64,000 nt of DNA, from positions 42,113,026 through 42,177,025 of the forward strand of contig OY743176.1 in NCBI GenBank assembly GCA_963555705.1, given 5' to 3'. The DNA comes from Ligustrum vulgare (Eukaryota; Streptophyta; Magnoliopsida; Lamiales; Oleaceae). Below are positions 44,860 to 54,124 of the stretch, piece after piece. Positions within the stretch are counted from its first letter, which is position 1, and each line of letters begins with the position of its first letter. Position numbers and translations under genes: made by a program. The notes below the pieces were generated by a model. It saw only the letters and a program-made list of their open reading frames with translations, ran no database searches and had not been told where the DNA came from.

Positions 44860-47456
44860 TGTGGCGCCCCGAGTTCCGTATACCCGGTTAACCACGTCAT
44901 TTACTGGTCTAAATTTTTCGAATAATATTTTTGCGGAAGAAATAATTGAAATTCATTTTTGGAAACATTAAATAAACTGTAATGGCCGATAAAATTGAAA
45001 ACATTTATGAAAGCATTTGAAATAGTAAATCGAACCATTAATTTTGTAAAGAAATTGCCAATGTCATAATTTCTCAAATAAATGAACTTCTCTAAATTAT
45101 TCGATTGTTTGGAAAATACGGAAATCATTAATGTCAAACTTTCAACCGTTTAACAATTATTGCCACCATCATTCATCGCTCGCCACCGTCTCCGAAATCT
45201 GCAAAACTGTTAAAAAAATAGGGTGAGCATTTCATGGGGAAATACTCAGTAGACTCATCGCAAATTAATTAATTTATAAGATGATTAAACACATAAATCC
45301 CGGCTCTTTATAAAACGGGCATTGATAGAGCTTCTTTATAAAACGGCTCTTGATAAAACTCATATTGTGCATTACAGCACGAGACATATTTTGAAAATCA
45401 TAAGCTCTTTGAAAACAGTTCTTTGAAAATAGCTCTTTGAAAACATAGGGATCATTTTCATCATAACATAGGATATGATCCAAATCCTCATAAACATATC
45501 ATAAAAATATCAGTAAGTATACCAAGCATAAATTTCGAAATTCATAGGGATCATTTCCATCATAACATAGGGTAGGATCGAAATCCTCATAAACATGGAT
45601 AGGATCGAAATCCTCATAAACATATGGATACACAAGAATTTTACCGAACTTAGGTGGCAAGAATTCTTATTCCATCATAACATAGCAATCTTGGGAGATT
45701 GATTTCATAGCAATCATGGAAGATTGATGTCAATCTTGGGAGATTGAAAACATAGCAATATGGGGAGATTGATTTCATAGAAATGATCCAAAACATATAA
45801 AATATTTTCGTAAAAACATAGGGTATACTTACTTTTCATAAAAACATAAAGTATATTTTCTTTTCATAAAAACATACTTACTTTTCATAAAAATGACTTT
45901 CACAAGTCACATGACATTTATATGAAATCATAATTTAAATCAATTAATAAGTGCGAGTCTACCTCAAATCCGACGAGTGCAAAGTTGAGCGGGAATGACT
46001 TCAATTTCTTTAAATTCTCCGTACGCTTCGTCTTAGCCAATAAGTCACTTTAGTCTATCGAATATATAGTTCAAAATGATAAATTATAATTTGAGGACTA
46101 AAATTGATGTTTTTAAAAGTTGAGGGACTAAAATGAATACTTGAAAGTTGAGTTGAAACTCAAAACAAATATTTAAACAATAGGGCTGAAATAATGGATT
46201 TTAAAACTTGGGGGCTGTTTTGAAATAACTTTAAAAGTTGGGGACTGATTTGAAAACCTTTAAAAGAATTGGAAGGACTGAATTAAATCATTTCAAAACA
46301 TGGGGACTAAACTGAAATTTCTGAAAATCAAAATATATCAATTCAGATCTATTTATCTCTTTCACACAACGAAACTCTCTCTCAAAATCGAAAGACTCAG
46401 AGGTGAAGACTGCTAGTTTCGCGCAAGACAGTCCGTTCGGCCGATGATTTGCCGGCGCAGGGCGCGGCGAACGAAGATAAGGATGGGGTTCAAGTTTGGT
46501 GCAAGATTGGGTGTCAAAAACTGAGACAAATCTCGATTTAAGGTGAGTGATTTCCGATGGAACTCTGGTCGAAATGGGTCAAGGATGAAGGTTAGTTTCT
46601 GGGCTTCTTTTATTTCTTGGTTGCACTTGTGGTTGATAAAACAGTGGTTGCTTGGTTCTATATTGATTCGGTAGTGATGGTTGGTTTTGGTAGAAATTGT
46701 GGTTTAGGTGGTTACTGTGATGCTGGGTTTTAGATTTGATGTAGATGATTGGTTGTTTGATCTTGGAGGTTGGTGGTTAGCTCGTGGTGGCTGGTGATGG
46801 AGTTGAGGCTGTACTCATGATATTGCTAGAAATAAATTGCATTCTGTGTTTTGATTGTTGAGGGCAGTGGTGATGATGAATTCTATGTTGTCTGCTCGCT
46901 GTATTGAGAACTCTGTTTTGGTGGCTGAAATAAATATTGTGGGATTGAGGTAAGTGGAATTGGTGGTCCAGCAATGAAGGTGAAGGTAGCTTTCGGCAAA
47001 AGATAAAGTGGTGCTGAGGATGATGATGTTTGGGGAATATGAGGATGATGATGTTTGGGGAATATTAGTTGTAAAGGTGAAGAAAAAAAAAAACGTGAAT
47101 GTGATTAGCTTTAGATTAAATAAGATTACTTTAGGATAATTAACTAAAAATTTGACTAACTTCGATCAAGATAGTATTTGAAACAGATATGTTTTTGGAC
47201 TGAAAATACATTTGAGAATAAATAAATTTTTGGAATTTAAAATGATTTTGAAAATAATACTTTGAATAAATAATTAAAATAACATAATTTTAGAAATTCG
47301 GATTTTAATTTAAAATCGAACAAATTCGATATTTCTTGACTTGGCTAGACGAATCCGTCGCGGCGTTAACTTCAAAATAATAGGTGAAATAGTAGCGACA
47401 CAATTTTCTAAATATTAAAATAATTATTAATTGCATAAAAATTCTGGGTCGCTACA
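44860..47456 (-). mobile_element. Solo LTR of the LARD-related family
   Basis: A single LTR of 2597 bp with ends TGTGGCGCCCCGAG and GGGTCGCTACA (plus strand), flanked by a perfect target duplication ATTAG (44855-44859 and 47457-47461). It is colinear with the LARD LTRs but about 1 kb shorter, lacking most tandem repeats, and it has the canonical TGTAGCGACC start on the minus strand. A GTGAGT donor at 46543 occupies the position of the LARD GTAAGT. Solo LTRs arise by recombination between the two LTRs of a full element. Confidence 0.9.
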
Positions 47457-48098
47457 ATTAGTCACAAGTGTAATTGTAATTACTGTTCCAATGCCACCAC
47501 CTCCACCACGGGTCCTCCACCACCACCACCACCACCACCACCACCACCACCACCATAGCTGTGATTGAACCAATTCAATCAATTTCCCTTGAAAACTGTG
47601 ATTGAACCAATTGAAAATCCCTTCGCCCTCCCCAGGGAAAAGTTCTCTCCAACACTCAATTGATCGATTGATGGAAACTTCTCCTTAATACCTTCAACAC
47701 TCCCAGAATCTTGTTTTTACGACTTTCATCAACACCTTCCTTCAGTTTCAAAAACGTGACTCACATGGTTGACTCAAGAGGGATGGTCGTTAAACACCCA
47801 ATCGACGGCCATAATGTCATCGATGATGGCTTGACGTAGTTCGTCACGACGCTAAAATGAGCCAGGTGGTCTCCGTAGGATCCCAAGTCGGGTTTGGATC
47901 CGTGATGGGAGTGGAGCATGTGAGTGAAAGAGAAACTCAGAGCGAGAGGTGGATCGAGTTTGGGCGATTGGTGAGATGGAGAACAAGATCGAGCGAGGTC
48001 AATCCGTTCAGGTTGCTGTCCTTTCTTCAATCTCTCTTTTGAATTATATATACTGGTGAATCAGTGATGCCCTCAATATTTGCCATCTTCAATTGCAG
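47457..48098. other. Non-repeat DNA, no supported gene
   Basis: Contains a (CCA)n tract (47516-47555) and moderately GC-rich sequence at 47760-48045 with short ORFs on both strands that I do not recognise. Given the chaperonin exon piece just downstream, it may include intron or upstream sequence of the same captured or decayed gene. Confidence 0.5.
47516..47555. repeat. (CCA)n microsatellite
   Basis: About 13 uninterrupted CCA triplets. Confidence 0.95.
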
Positions 48099-48216
48099 GT
48101 GATTGCATTCGAATCTGGCCCTTTGATAAGGAAGGAAATAGGAAGTCTTAACCCAGGAAAAACAGTTTTGTACTCAAAATACGCAGGCAACTGTGATGTT
48201 GAACAGTGGCAGATCT
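48099..48216 (+). pseudogene. Chloroplast chaperonin-20 exon fragment
   Basis: Following an intron-like end (ATTGCAG at 48092-48098), the plus strand reads VIAFESGPLIRKEIGS and then LNPGKTVLYSKYAGN. It stops at a TGA near 48214. The VLYSKYAGN motif and preceding Pro-Gly are characteristic of the GroES-like (Cpn10) domains of plant chloroplast co-chaperonin CPN20/21. Only one partial domain remains and the following residues diverge, so it is a decayed or transposon-captured exon, not a working gene. No other exon of the gene was found. Confidence 0.6.
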
Positions 48217-48769
48217 GAATTTTGAGAGGGGAGAGAGAGAGAGAAAGAGGAATGATTAGGGCTTTTATTCACCTGATTTAGTAAAATAGTTTGTAATTAA
48301 CTGATTTTAAAAATTTAAAGATTAAATATATGAATGGGCCTAATTAGCCCATTAATATATTATAAACCTCATCCCACCTAGTTCTTACGTAACACAGTCC
48401 GTGCCTCCCTTTCTTCGACTTATCGTCACCACCCCCACCCCCACCATCACCAACACCACCACCACCATCGACACCAACCACCACTGCCACCAACCACCAC
48501 TGCCACCTCCACCTCCGACTTATTGTCACCATCATCCACCATCTCTGGTGCACCACCAAACACAAAAAAAAGTCACTTCACATTCACACATATATACATT
48601 AACAATTTCTGAATTGAAGCATAAGTTGGACTTTCCAGAGTTCTCGATTTTGGATGACTGCAATCTTGAACATATGGCACAGTGATTGTCCAAGGACTAT
48701 GTGCCCTAGTTCATCAACACTTCTTGGATCTATGATTGCTTGAAAATCGATATGTGACCTATGTATATG
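48217..48769. other. Low-complexity and unassigned sequence
   Basis: Has a CAC/CCA-rich stretch at 48425-48560 that generates a spurious His/Thr/Pro ORF. A short open piece at about 48597-48690 (ISELKHKLDFPEFSILDD) is not assigned. Confidence 0.5.
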
Positions 48770-49358
48770 ACTAGTGACCTAAGTTATTGTGACTTAAAAT
48801 GTATGGATTGTGACATGTGACTTTAAAGTGCGACTTGTGACCTGAAAGTGCGACATGTAACTTGAGGTATGAATTGTGACTTGAATATGTGACATGTGAC
48901 CCTTGACTTGAACATGGACCCGTGACTTGTTGAAATTGATATTTGACCTATATAATAAGACTTGTGACTTGTGTTGTTGTTACCTGAAACATCTGTGAAC
49001 TCAAAAGTACGAGATGTGATCTGTGAATTATAATGAACTATGACTTGTGACCTGCCCATATGAACTATGACTAGTTACTTGTGACCATATGAAGTGTGCC
49101 ATTTGACTTAAGACACTGACCTTTTGAAATGTGACATGTGACATAAGACATGTGATTTGTGCAAATAAAAATCAGTGGCCTGTAAATTATGATGAACTTT
49201 GATATGTGACTAACATATGAATTATGACCCTTGATAGTATGAAGTGTGTCATGTGACTTAAAGCATGTGACCTTATGAAATGTGACTAATAACATGTGAC
49301 ATGTGCAAATAAAGATCTGTGACCTGTGAATTATGATGAATTGTGACATGTGACTTGT
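48770..49358. repeat. Degenerate TGTGAC-rich tandem repeat
   Basis: About 590 bp built from loosely periodic TGTGACTTGTGACC and ACATGTGAC units, mixed with two longer diverged copies around AATTATGATGAACT. It ends exactly where the LOG-carrying element begins, whose first bases are also TGTGAC. Confidence 0.8.
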
Positions 49359-49886
49359 TGTGACGACCCGAATTCTCTTCCATTCGAGTGCCACTAAAAG
49401 TGACTCATATCATATTATCGAGACTTAAATAGTAATGTAAAATTATTCAAAAGAATAATTAGAATCCCATAATTTTATTTGTGAATAAAAATAGAACATA
49501 ATTTTTCTTACATAAAGTTCAACATAATTATCTCATCAATCTTAACCACTTTTGCCACTTCCATGTTGACCGCCTCGAACCTTCAATTATCTGAAAATGG
49601 TAAATATCGTGGAGTGAGATTTATAAAATCCCAGTAAGTATACCAAGCATAAATTTTCTTTTGAAAGCATATGGATCATTTTCATCATAACATAGGATAG
49701 GATCGAAATACTCATAAACATAGGGAGACACAAGAATTTTACCGAACTTAAATGGCAAGAATTCTTATGTGTAGCGCTACTAAACTCCGGTCCCCTTAGC
49801 ATAATCATAAACATATCATATGGAACCCATAACAATCTTGTGAGATTGATTTCATAGCAATGATCCAAACATTTTCATAAAAACAT

Positions 49887-50376
49887 AAGATATACTTACT
49901 TGTCATAAAAACATACTTACTTTTCATAAAAACATAAGGTGTTTTTACCTTTCATAAAAACATACTTACTTTTCATAAAAACATAAGATATACTTACTTG
50001 TCATAAAAACATACTTACTTTTCATAAAAACATAAGGTGTATTTACCTTTCATAAAAACATACTTACTTTTCATAAAAACATAAGATATACTTACTTGTC
50101 ATAAAAACATACTTACTTTTCATAAAAACATAAGGTGTATTTACCTTTCATAAAAACATACTTACTTTTCATAAAAACATAAGATATACTTACTTGTCAT
50201 AAAAACATACTTACTTTTCATAAAAACATAAGGTGTATTTACCTTTCATAAAAACATACTTACTTTTCATAAAAACATAAGATATACTTACTTGTCATAA
50301 AAACATACTTACTTTTCATAAAAACATAAGGTGTATTTACCTTTCATAAAAACATACTTACTTTTCATAAAAACAT
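49887..50376. repeat. 98-bp tandem repeat, five units (LTR copy 1)
   Basis: Units start at 49887, 49985, 50083, 50181 and 50279 with AAGATATACTTACTTGTCAT, followed by a partial unit at 50377. Each is built of smaller CATAAAAACATAC subunits. LTR copy 2 has the same five units at 56533-57022. Confidence 0.92.
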
Positions 50377-50621
50377 AAGATATACTTACCTTTTAAAAGA
50401 TTAAAATGAAGTGTAGTAGTAAATGGACCAAAACTTTCTTGACCACCTTGAATTTCTCTTACTTGTGGATTTTGTCAAGAGATTGGAAATAAGTGTATAT
50501 GTGTAGAGTTGTGTGTAAAAGAGATGGGTTTAAATAGATGTATAAAGTTGGCATATTGTAAACATAATCATTCAATTCTATTAATTTTAACACATCCTTT
50601 TCTTAAAGTAAAGCACCATTC

Positions 50622-50997
50622 ATATACTTTTCCATATTTATACAAATATTATGCTCTTCATGATTACATATAATGGAGTCTTATCAACCATTCATATACT
50701 TTTCCATATTTATACAAATATTATGCTCTTCATGATTACATATAATGGAGTCTTATCAACCATTCATATACTTTTCCATATTTATACAAATATTATGCTC
50801 TTCATGATTACATATAATGGAATCTTATCAACCATTCATATACTTTTCCATATTTATACAAATATTATGCTCTTCATGATTACATATAATGGAGTCTATA
50901 ATTCATTCATATACTTTTCCATATTTATACAAATATTATGCTCTTCATGATTACATATAATGGAGTATATAATTCATTCATATACTTTTCCATATTT
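50622..50997. repeat. 72-bp tandem repeat, five units (LTR copy 1)
   Basis: Units contain TATGCTCTTCATGATTACAT at about 50649, 50721, 50793, 50865 and 50937. LTR copy 2 has six (57295 to 57655), which accounts for its extra 72 bp. The long open reading through these repeats is a by-product of the period being divisible by three. Confidence 0.92.
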
Positions 50998-51329
50998 ATT
51001 AAATTAAGATTCTCATAATTATTATATATAATGGAACCTCTCATGCTTGCATATATTTTCTTAATTTCAATAATAAAAATAATTTTTGTATAAATAAATA
51101 TTGGGATAACATTGAATTAAGTACTTGAACTTAATATACTTTAAATCAAGAGAATGGAGATATTTTTAGAAATTCGGAATTTAATTTAAAATCGAACGAT
51201 CTCGATTATTTCTTGACTTGGCTATACGAATACGTCGTGGCGTTAACTTAATAAAAATGGGTGAAATAGTAGCGACACGATTTTCTATTAAAATAATTAT
51301 TAATCGCGTAAAAATTCTTGGTCGCTACA

Positions 51330-52160
51330 AACTTACCCCCTTAAAATAATTTCGTCCTCGAAATTAAACTTACTTGATCTTATGATTTCTGAACACTTAA
51401 TCAGAATCTCTTCTTCTTCTTCTTATGTAGCATCATCGCTACCATATTTAACCCAACCATATTTAACCCACTGGACTATGACTAAATGCATCAATTTGTT
51501 TTCTTAAGACATGAACTTTTCTATCAATAATAGACATATGTCTACTCATAAATTCTTCTGACTCAAAATGAAAATTCCCAATCGTATGTGATATTTCATC
51601 ATATCTTGTAGTACTCATGTAACCTGTCACTTATCATCGTATCATGTAACCTCAAATATTCGTATTAATATCTCTAAAATTTCAATAAATCTTTACTAAC
51701 ATATCATACCATAATAATTTGTCATTTCTTCTTATCACCAAATATCCCAAAATAATTAAAACGATTACCTGAATATTTTCTATGTAATATACCCAAACAT
51801 GTTATTCACATATCAACATAATCATCAGTTTATCTTTCCAATATTTGTAACCCAAAATTTCTGCAAAATTCAATAAACAAATATCTCCCAAATAATTAAA
51901 ATTCTTAACTCAAATATCATAACATTTCCCGTAAGGTATTCCTTTCACTTGCACAAACTTATTAATCCTGATTCAATACAGTCCTTATTTCACTTTCACG
52001 TATCCCCGTATTATTTCTATACCTTGATTATTATATCAAAATATCAGTACCCAAAATCCAAGAAAATATTCCATATCTCAAATCCCGTCATCATCAAATC
52101 TTCCTTTTATCAAGAAAGTAAACGGCGCATAACTCTTGTTCCCTCTTTTCCATTATTCTA
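51330..52160 (-). mobile_element. LOG-element internal region, left retrotransposon part
   Basis: Non-coding and homologous to the LARD internal region from 31478 onward (same CTTAAAATAATTTCGTCCTC start and GTAGCATCATCGCTACCAT block). Similarity ends near TTCTAT at 52161, where the captured cassette begins. The second copy is 58047-58877. Confidence 0.8.
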
Positions 52161-52260
52161 TTCCGCGCTTTCTTGCTGGAATCAATATCACGCGGATTCC
52201 CTCCGATCCTTAATGCTTTTAAATAGTTCATGCTGGGAAGAGGTTAGATCCATCAAAAAC

Positions 52261-52812
52261 ATGGATATCATTCTTACAAACATTCGCAAGTATTATTCCA
52301 GTCTTCCAATGAATGATCTGAGGAAAATTTATCGAATAAGACTCGAAAGATTGAGGTTGCTGATGGCTCATGGTGTTTCAGAAGATGTTCGCTGGTTGAT
52401 CGAAGCAAAGGTTCGACTATCTGGTGAATTACCTATGACATTTCCAAAGCACATGCCTGGTTTAGGCAAAAGCACCTTCGCAAAGAAACGAAGAGCAAAA
52501 AGGCTGAATGGTTGCTACAAATGTCCTCGTTGGAACTGTGATACTCGTTGCAAAACAGTAGGATATTCTTCTACTAATCGGGATGATAAAATCAAATTCA
52601 TAAAGGGTGGACTGAGTAAGGAGTCTTTGGATGATATTCGACTGACTCTTGAGACGCACCCAAGTGGTTATGTGCAACGTGAACTTCTCTCCTTATACGC
52701 TCAGTTTAACGAGGACAAAAATCGTTATAGTCTCCAAAATATAATAGCAAAAGATCCTGTTTGCCAGTCTGTTTTACAAAATGAGGCTTCTGGCAGTTCA
52801 ACAATGATATAA
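52261..52812 (+). CDS. Cys/Arg-rich protein resembling RNA-virus nucleic-acid-binding proteins (copy 1)
   Basis: An open 183-codon ORF if ATG 52261 is used; ATG 52213 would add 16 residues. The frame stays open upstream to 51949, but that part is retrotransposon sequence. Residues 1-65 are rich in basic and hydrophobic residues. Residues 69-84 read GKSTFAKKRRAKRLNG, followed by Cys 85, 88, 93 and 97 (C-x2-C-x4-C-x3-C). An Arg/Lys block abutting a four-Cys cluster is the layout of small nucleic-acid-binding proteins encoded near the 3' end of carlavirus- and vitivirus-type genomes. I infer kinship by motif only. It lies 296 bp upstream of LOG on the same strand and opposite to the retrotransposon. 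A plant zinc-binding protein of unknown origin is the alternative. Confidence 0.6.
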   Translation: MDIILTNIRKYYSSLPMNDLRKIYRIRLERLRLLMAHGVSEDVRWLIEAKVRLSGELPMTFPKHMPGLGKSTFAKKRRAKRLNGCYKCPRWNCDTRCKTVGYSSTNRDDKIKFIKGGLSKESLDDIRLTLETHPSGYVQRELLSLYAQFNEDKNRYSLQNIIAKDPVCQSVLQNEASGSSTMI

Positions 52813-53022
52813 GGTAAATCTCTTGATACACATTTAAAATATTTTGCTGTTTTCTTTCACGCGTTTTGGAAATAAAATATATTTTCCTTTCTCGAGTTTT
52901 GATAAAGCTGGAAATAAATCACCGAAAGGTGATATCTTTGGTAAAACAGTCAAAAGTTGGCCGATTTTGTCAAAAGTAAATCTTTAATTTTTCATAATCA
53001 ATCAAAAACAGTAAATTTTTTC

Positions 53023-53036
53023 GGCTTTAAATAGCC
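53023..53036 (+). promoter_or_regulatory. TATA-like near-palindrome upstream of LOG (copy 1)
   Basis: GGCTTTAAATAGCC lies 72 bp before the LOG ATG. The shared core CTTTAAATAG / CTTTTAAATAG also lies 34 bp before the ATG of the first ORF (52216-52226). It could be a TATA box or, if the cassette came from an RNA virus, a subgenomic promoter relic. Second copy at 59740-59753. Confidence 0.45.
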
Positions 53037-53108
53037 AAACATATTTCATAGTTCAGGCATCCCAAAATCACATCTTCTTCGTAAGTTTTCTCTTCTATAC
53101 TATCAAAG

Positions 53109-53762
53109 ATGGAAGCACCAAAACTTCGACAGATCAAAACTATTTGTGTATTTTGTGGATCAAAAGTGGGGAAAGGCTTCAGTTATCTAGAAGCGGCCGT
53201 AGATCTTGGAAAGAAACTGGGGGAAAAAGGTATCACTCTTGTGTATGGGGGTGGTAGCAGTGGTCTAATGGGTTGTGTTTCCCAATCTGCTCTTGCAGAG
53301 AAATCAAAAGTAATCGGTGTCATACCTGTCCCTTTGGTAGATGTTGCAGGCAAAACACGAGGGCATGAAGTTCAAACCTTATCCATCCATGAACGCATAA
53401 CTTGTATGCTATATGGTTCTGATGCCTTTATAGCCCTGCCCGGAGGTTTTGGTACCTTAGAAGAAATCTTTAACATTACCTCGTGGGCTCAACTAGATCT
53501 CCATACTAAGCCTATTGGGCTTCTGAATGTTAACAATTTCTTTGATGGTTTGTTAACCTTTCTTGATTATGCTGTGGAACAGGGATTCATCTCTCCATTT
53601 TCCAGAAGGCTTCTTATTTCTGCTCCTACTATTGATGAACTACTGGATAAGCTGCAGTCATATATCTCAATACAAGATCCAGCAGGGGTTAAGATAGATT
53701 GGTCGCAAGGAAGGGGAATCAAGCGAAAATGGAGTCCGGTTAATGTAAACTTAACTTTATGA
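53109..53762 (+). CDS. LOG-like: LOG-family cytokinin riboside 5'-monophosphate phosphoribohydrolase (copy 1)
   Basis: An intact 217-residue ORF. LONELY GUY enzymes cleave ribose 5-phosphate from cytokinin nucleotides, directly releasing the active free base, in the cytosol and nucleus. Signature blocks are ICVFCGS (12-18), YGGGSSGLMG (46-55), HER (94-96, with the conserved Arg) and PGGFGTLEE (111-119, matching PGGxGTxxE with Glu119), followed by TSWAQLDLHTKPIGLLN. Length fits plant LOGs (about 210-240). Host LOG genes have several introns and this one has none, so it came through RNA or is viral. The region between 72 and 93 and the C-terminal GRGIKRKWSP tail differ from common plant LOGs as I know them. 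It lies within a retrotransposon, antisense to it. Confidence 0.92.
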   Translation: MEAPKLRQIKTICVFCGSKVGKGFSYLEAAVDLGKKLGEKGITLVYGGGSSGLMGCVSQSALAEKSKVIGVIPVPLVDVAGKTRGHEVQTLSIHERITCMLYGSDAFIALPGGFGTLEEIFNITSWAQLDLHTKPIGLLNVNNFFDGLLTFLDYAVEQGFISPFSRRLLISAPTIDELLDKLQSYISIQDPAGVKIDWSQGRGIKRKWSPVNVNLTL

Positions 53763-53772
53763 ATCTTAGCAT

Positions 53773-53995
53773 AGGTGGGGGTAGAGTACGGAGTATTCTT
53801 ACTCTCGAGACACCCCTCTAATTTCCTAGGATTTCCTTAATGTTTAAATCTTGTGTGTACCTCAAAGGTTCCAGGTGGTAGATTACGGAGTATTCTTACT
53901 CTCGAAACACACCTCTTTGAAGGTTTCTTTATTTCCTCAAAAGGTCAGAGGTGGTAGGATACGGCTACTCCGGAAACACATCTCTCAATTTGAGG
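53773..53995 (+). ncRNA. Three structured hairpin modules after LOG (copy 1)
   Basis: Three copies of a module AGGTGG-TAG-n-TAC-[hairpin]-GAAACACA-CCTCT start at 53773, 53873 and 53949. In the first two the inner hairpin is GAGTA-TTCT-TACTC (53791-53804 and 53888-53901). In the third it is replaced by CGG-CTACT-CCG (53962-53972). Closing stems AGGTG with CACCT (or CATCT by G-U) surround them. Outer stems also form, ACCTCAAAG with CTTTGAAGGT for module 2 and CCTCAAA with TTTGAGG (53935-53941, 53989-53995) for module 3. Retention of pairing despite sequence change suggests a functional RNA fold in the transcript's 3' region. Confidence 0.6.
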
Positions 53996-54084
53996 AATTT
54001 CCCATGTTGCTTTATTTTGCTTTTGCGTGTTTCATGTATTTCTTTTCCAGTGTGACTCTTTGTATGTTCTCCTTATGAGAAAAT

Positions 54085-54090
54085 AATAAA
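54085..54090 (+). terminator. Poly(A) signal after LOG (copy 1)
   Basis: AATAAA, 323 bp after the LOG stop and downstream of the hairpin modules, on the cassette strand. Second copy at 60802-60807. Confidence 0.5.
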
Positions 54091-54124
54091 ATCTCTGCTA
54101 TCATCTACTAAATCTCGTTTGTGA

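Larger units (their letters stand above)
49359..51329 (-). mobile_element. LOG-element LTR, copy 1
   Basis: 1971 bp. Plus-strand ends are TGTGACGACCCGAATTC and TTGGTCGCTACA. It contains five units of a 98-bp repeat and five of a 72-bp repeat. On the minus strand a CTATTTAAACCC box (50537-50528) is a likely TATA element for retrotransposon transcription. The target-site candidate to the left is CTTGT (49354-49358). Confidence 0.88.

Noticed and set aside
48597..48760. Short open pieces ISELKHKLDFPEFSILDD and FINTSWIYDCLK, considered as a BRCT-type exon
   Set aside because: Interrupted by stops within about 30 codons, and the resemblance rests on one Trp-x-x-x-Cys pattern. Too weak.
44445..49358. 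A 3' LTR for the Tat element
   Set aside because: No copy of its TGTGTTGAGACC start, TATAAATA region or TGACTTAGGCATTGGAG block was found to the right of the antisense ORF.
50651..50950. 99-codon ORF of repeating residues in the LOG-element LTR (also 57297-57596)
   Set aside because: It is a translation of the 72-bp tandem repeat, whose length is a multiple of three. Low complexity, no start context, within an LTR.
51949..52260. N-terminal extension of the virus-like ORF back to 51949
   Set aside because: The first codon is TTG, not ATG, and the extension lies in retrotransposon sequence shared with the LARD, left of the cassette edge near 52161.
53851..54078. 75-codon ORF downstream of LOG (also 60568-60795)
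   Set aside because: It overlaps the hairpin modules and poly(A) region. Pairing of the modules explains the conservation better, and the residues show no family.
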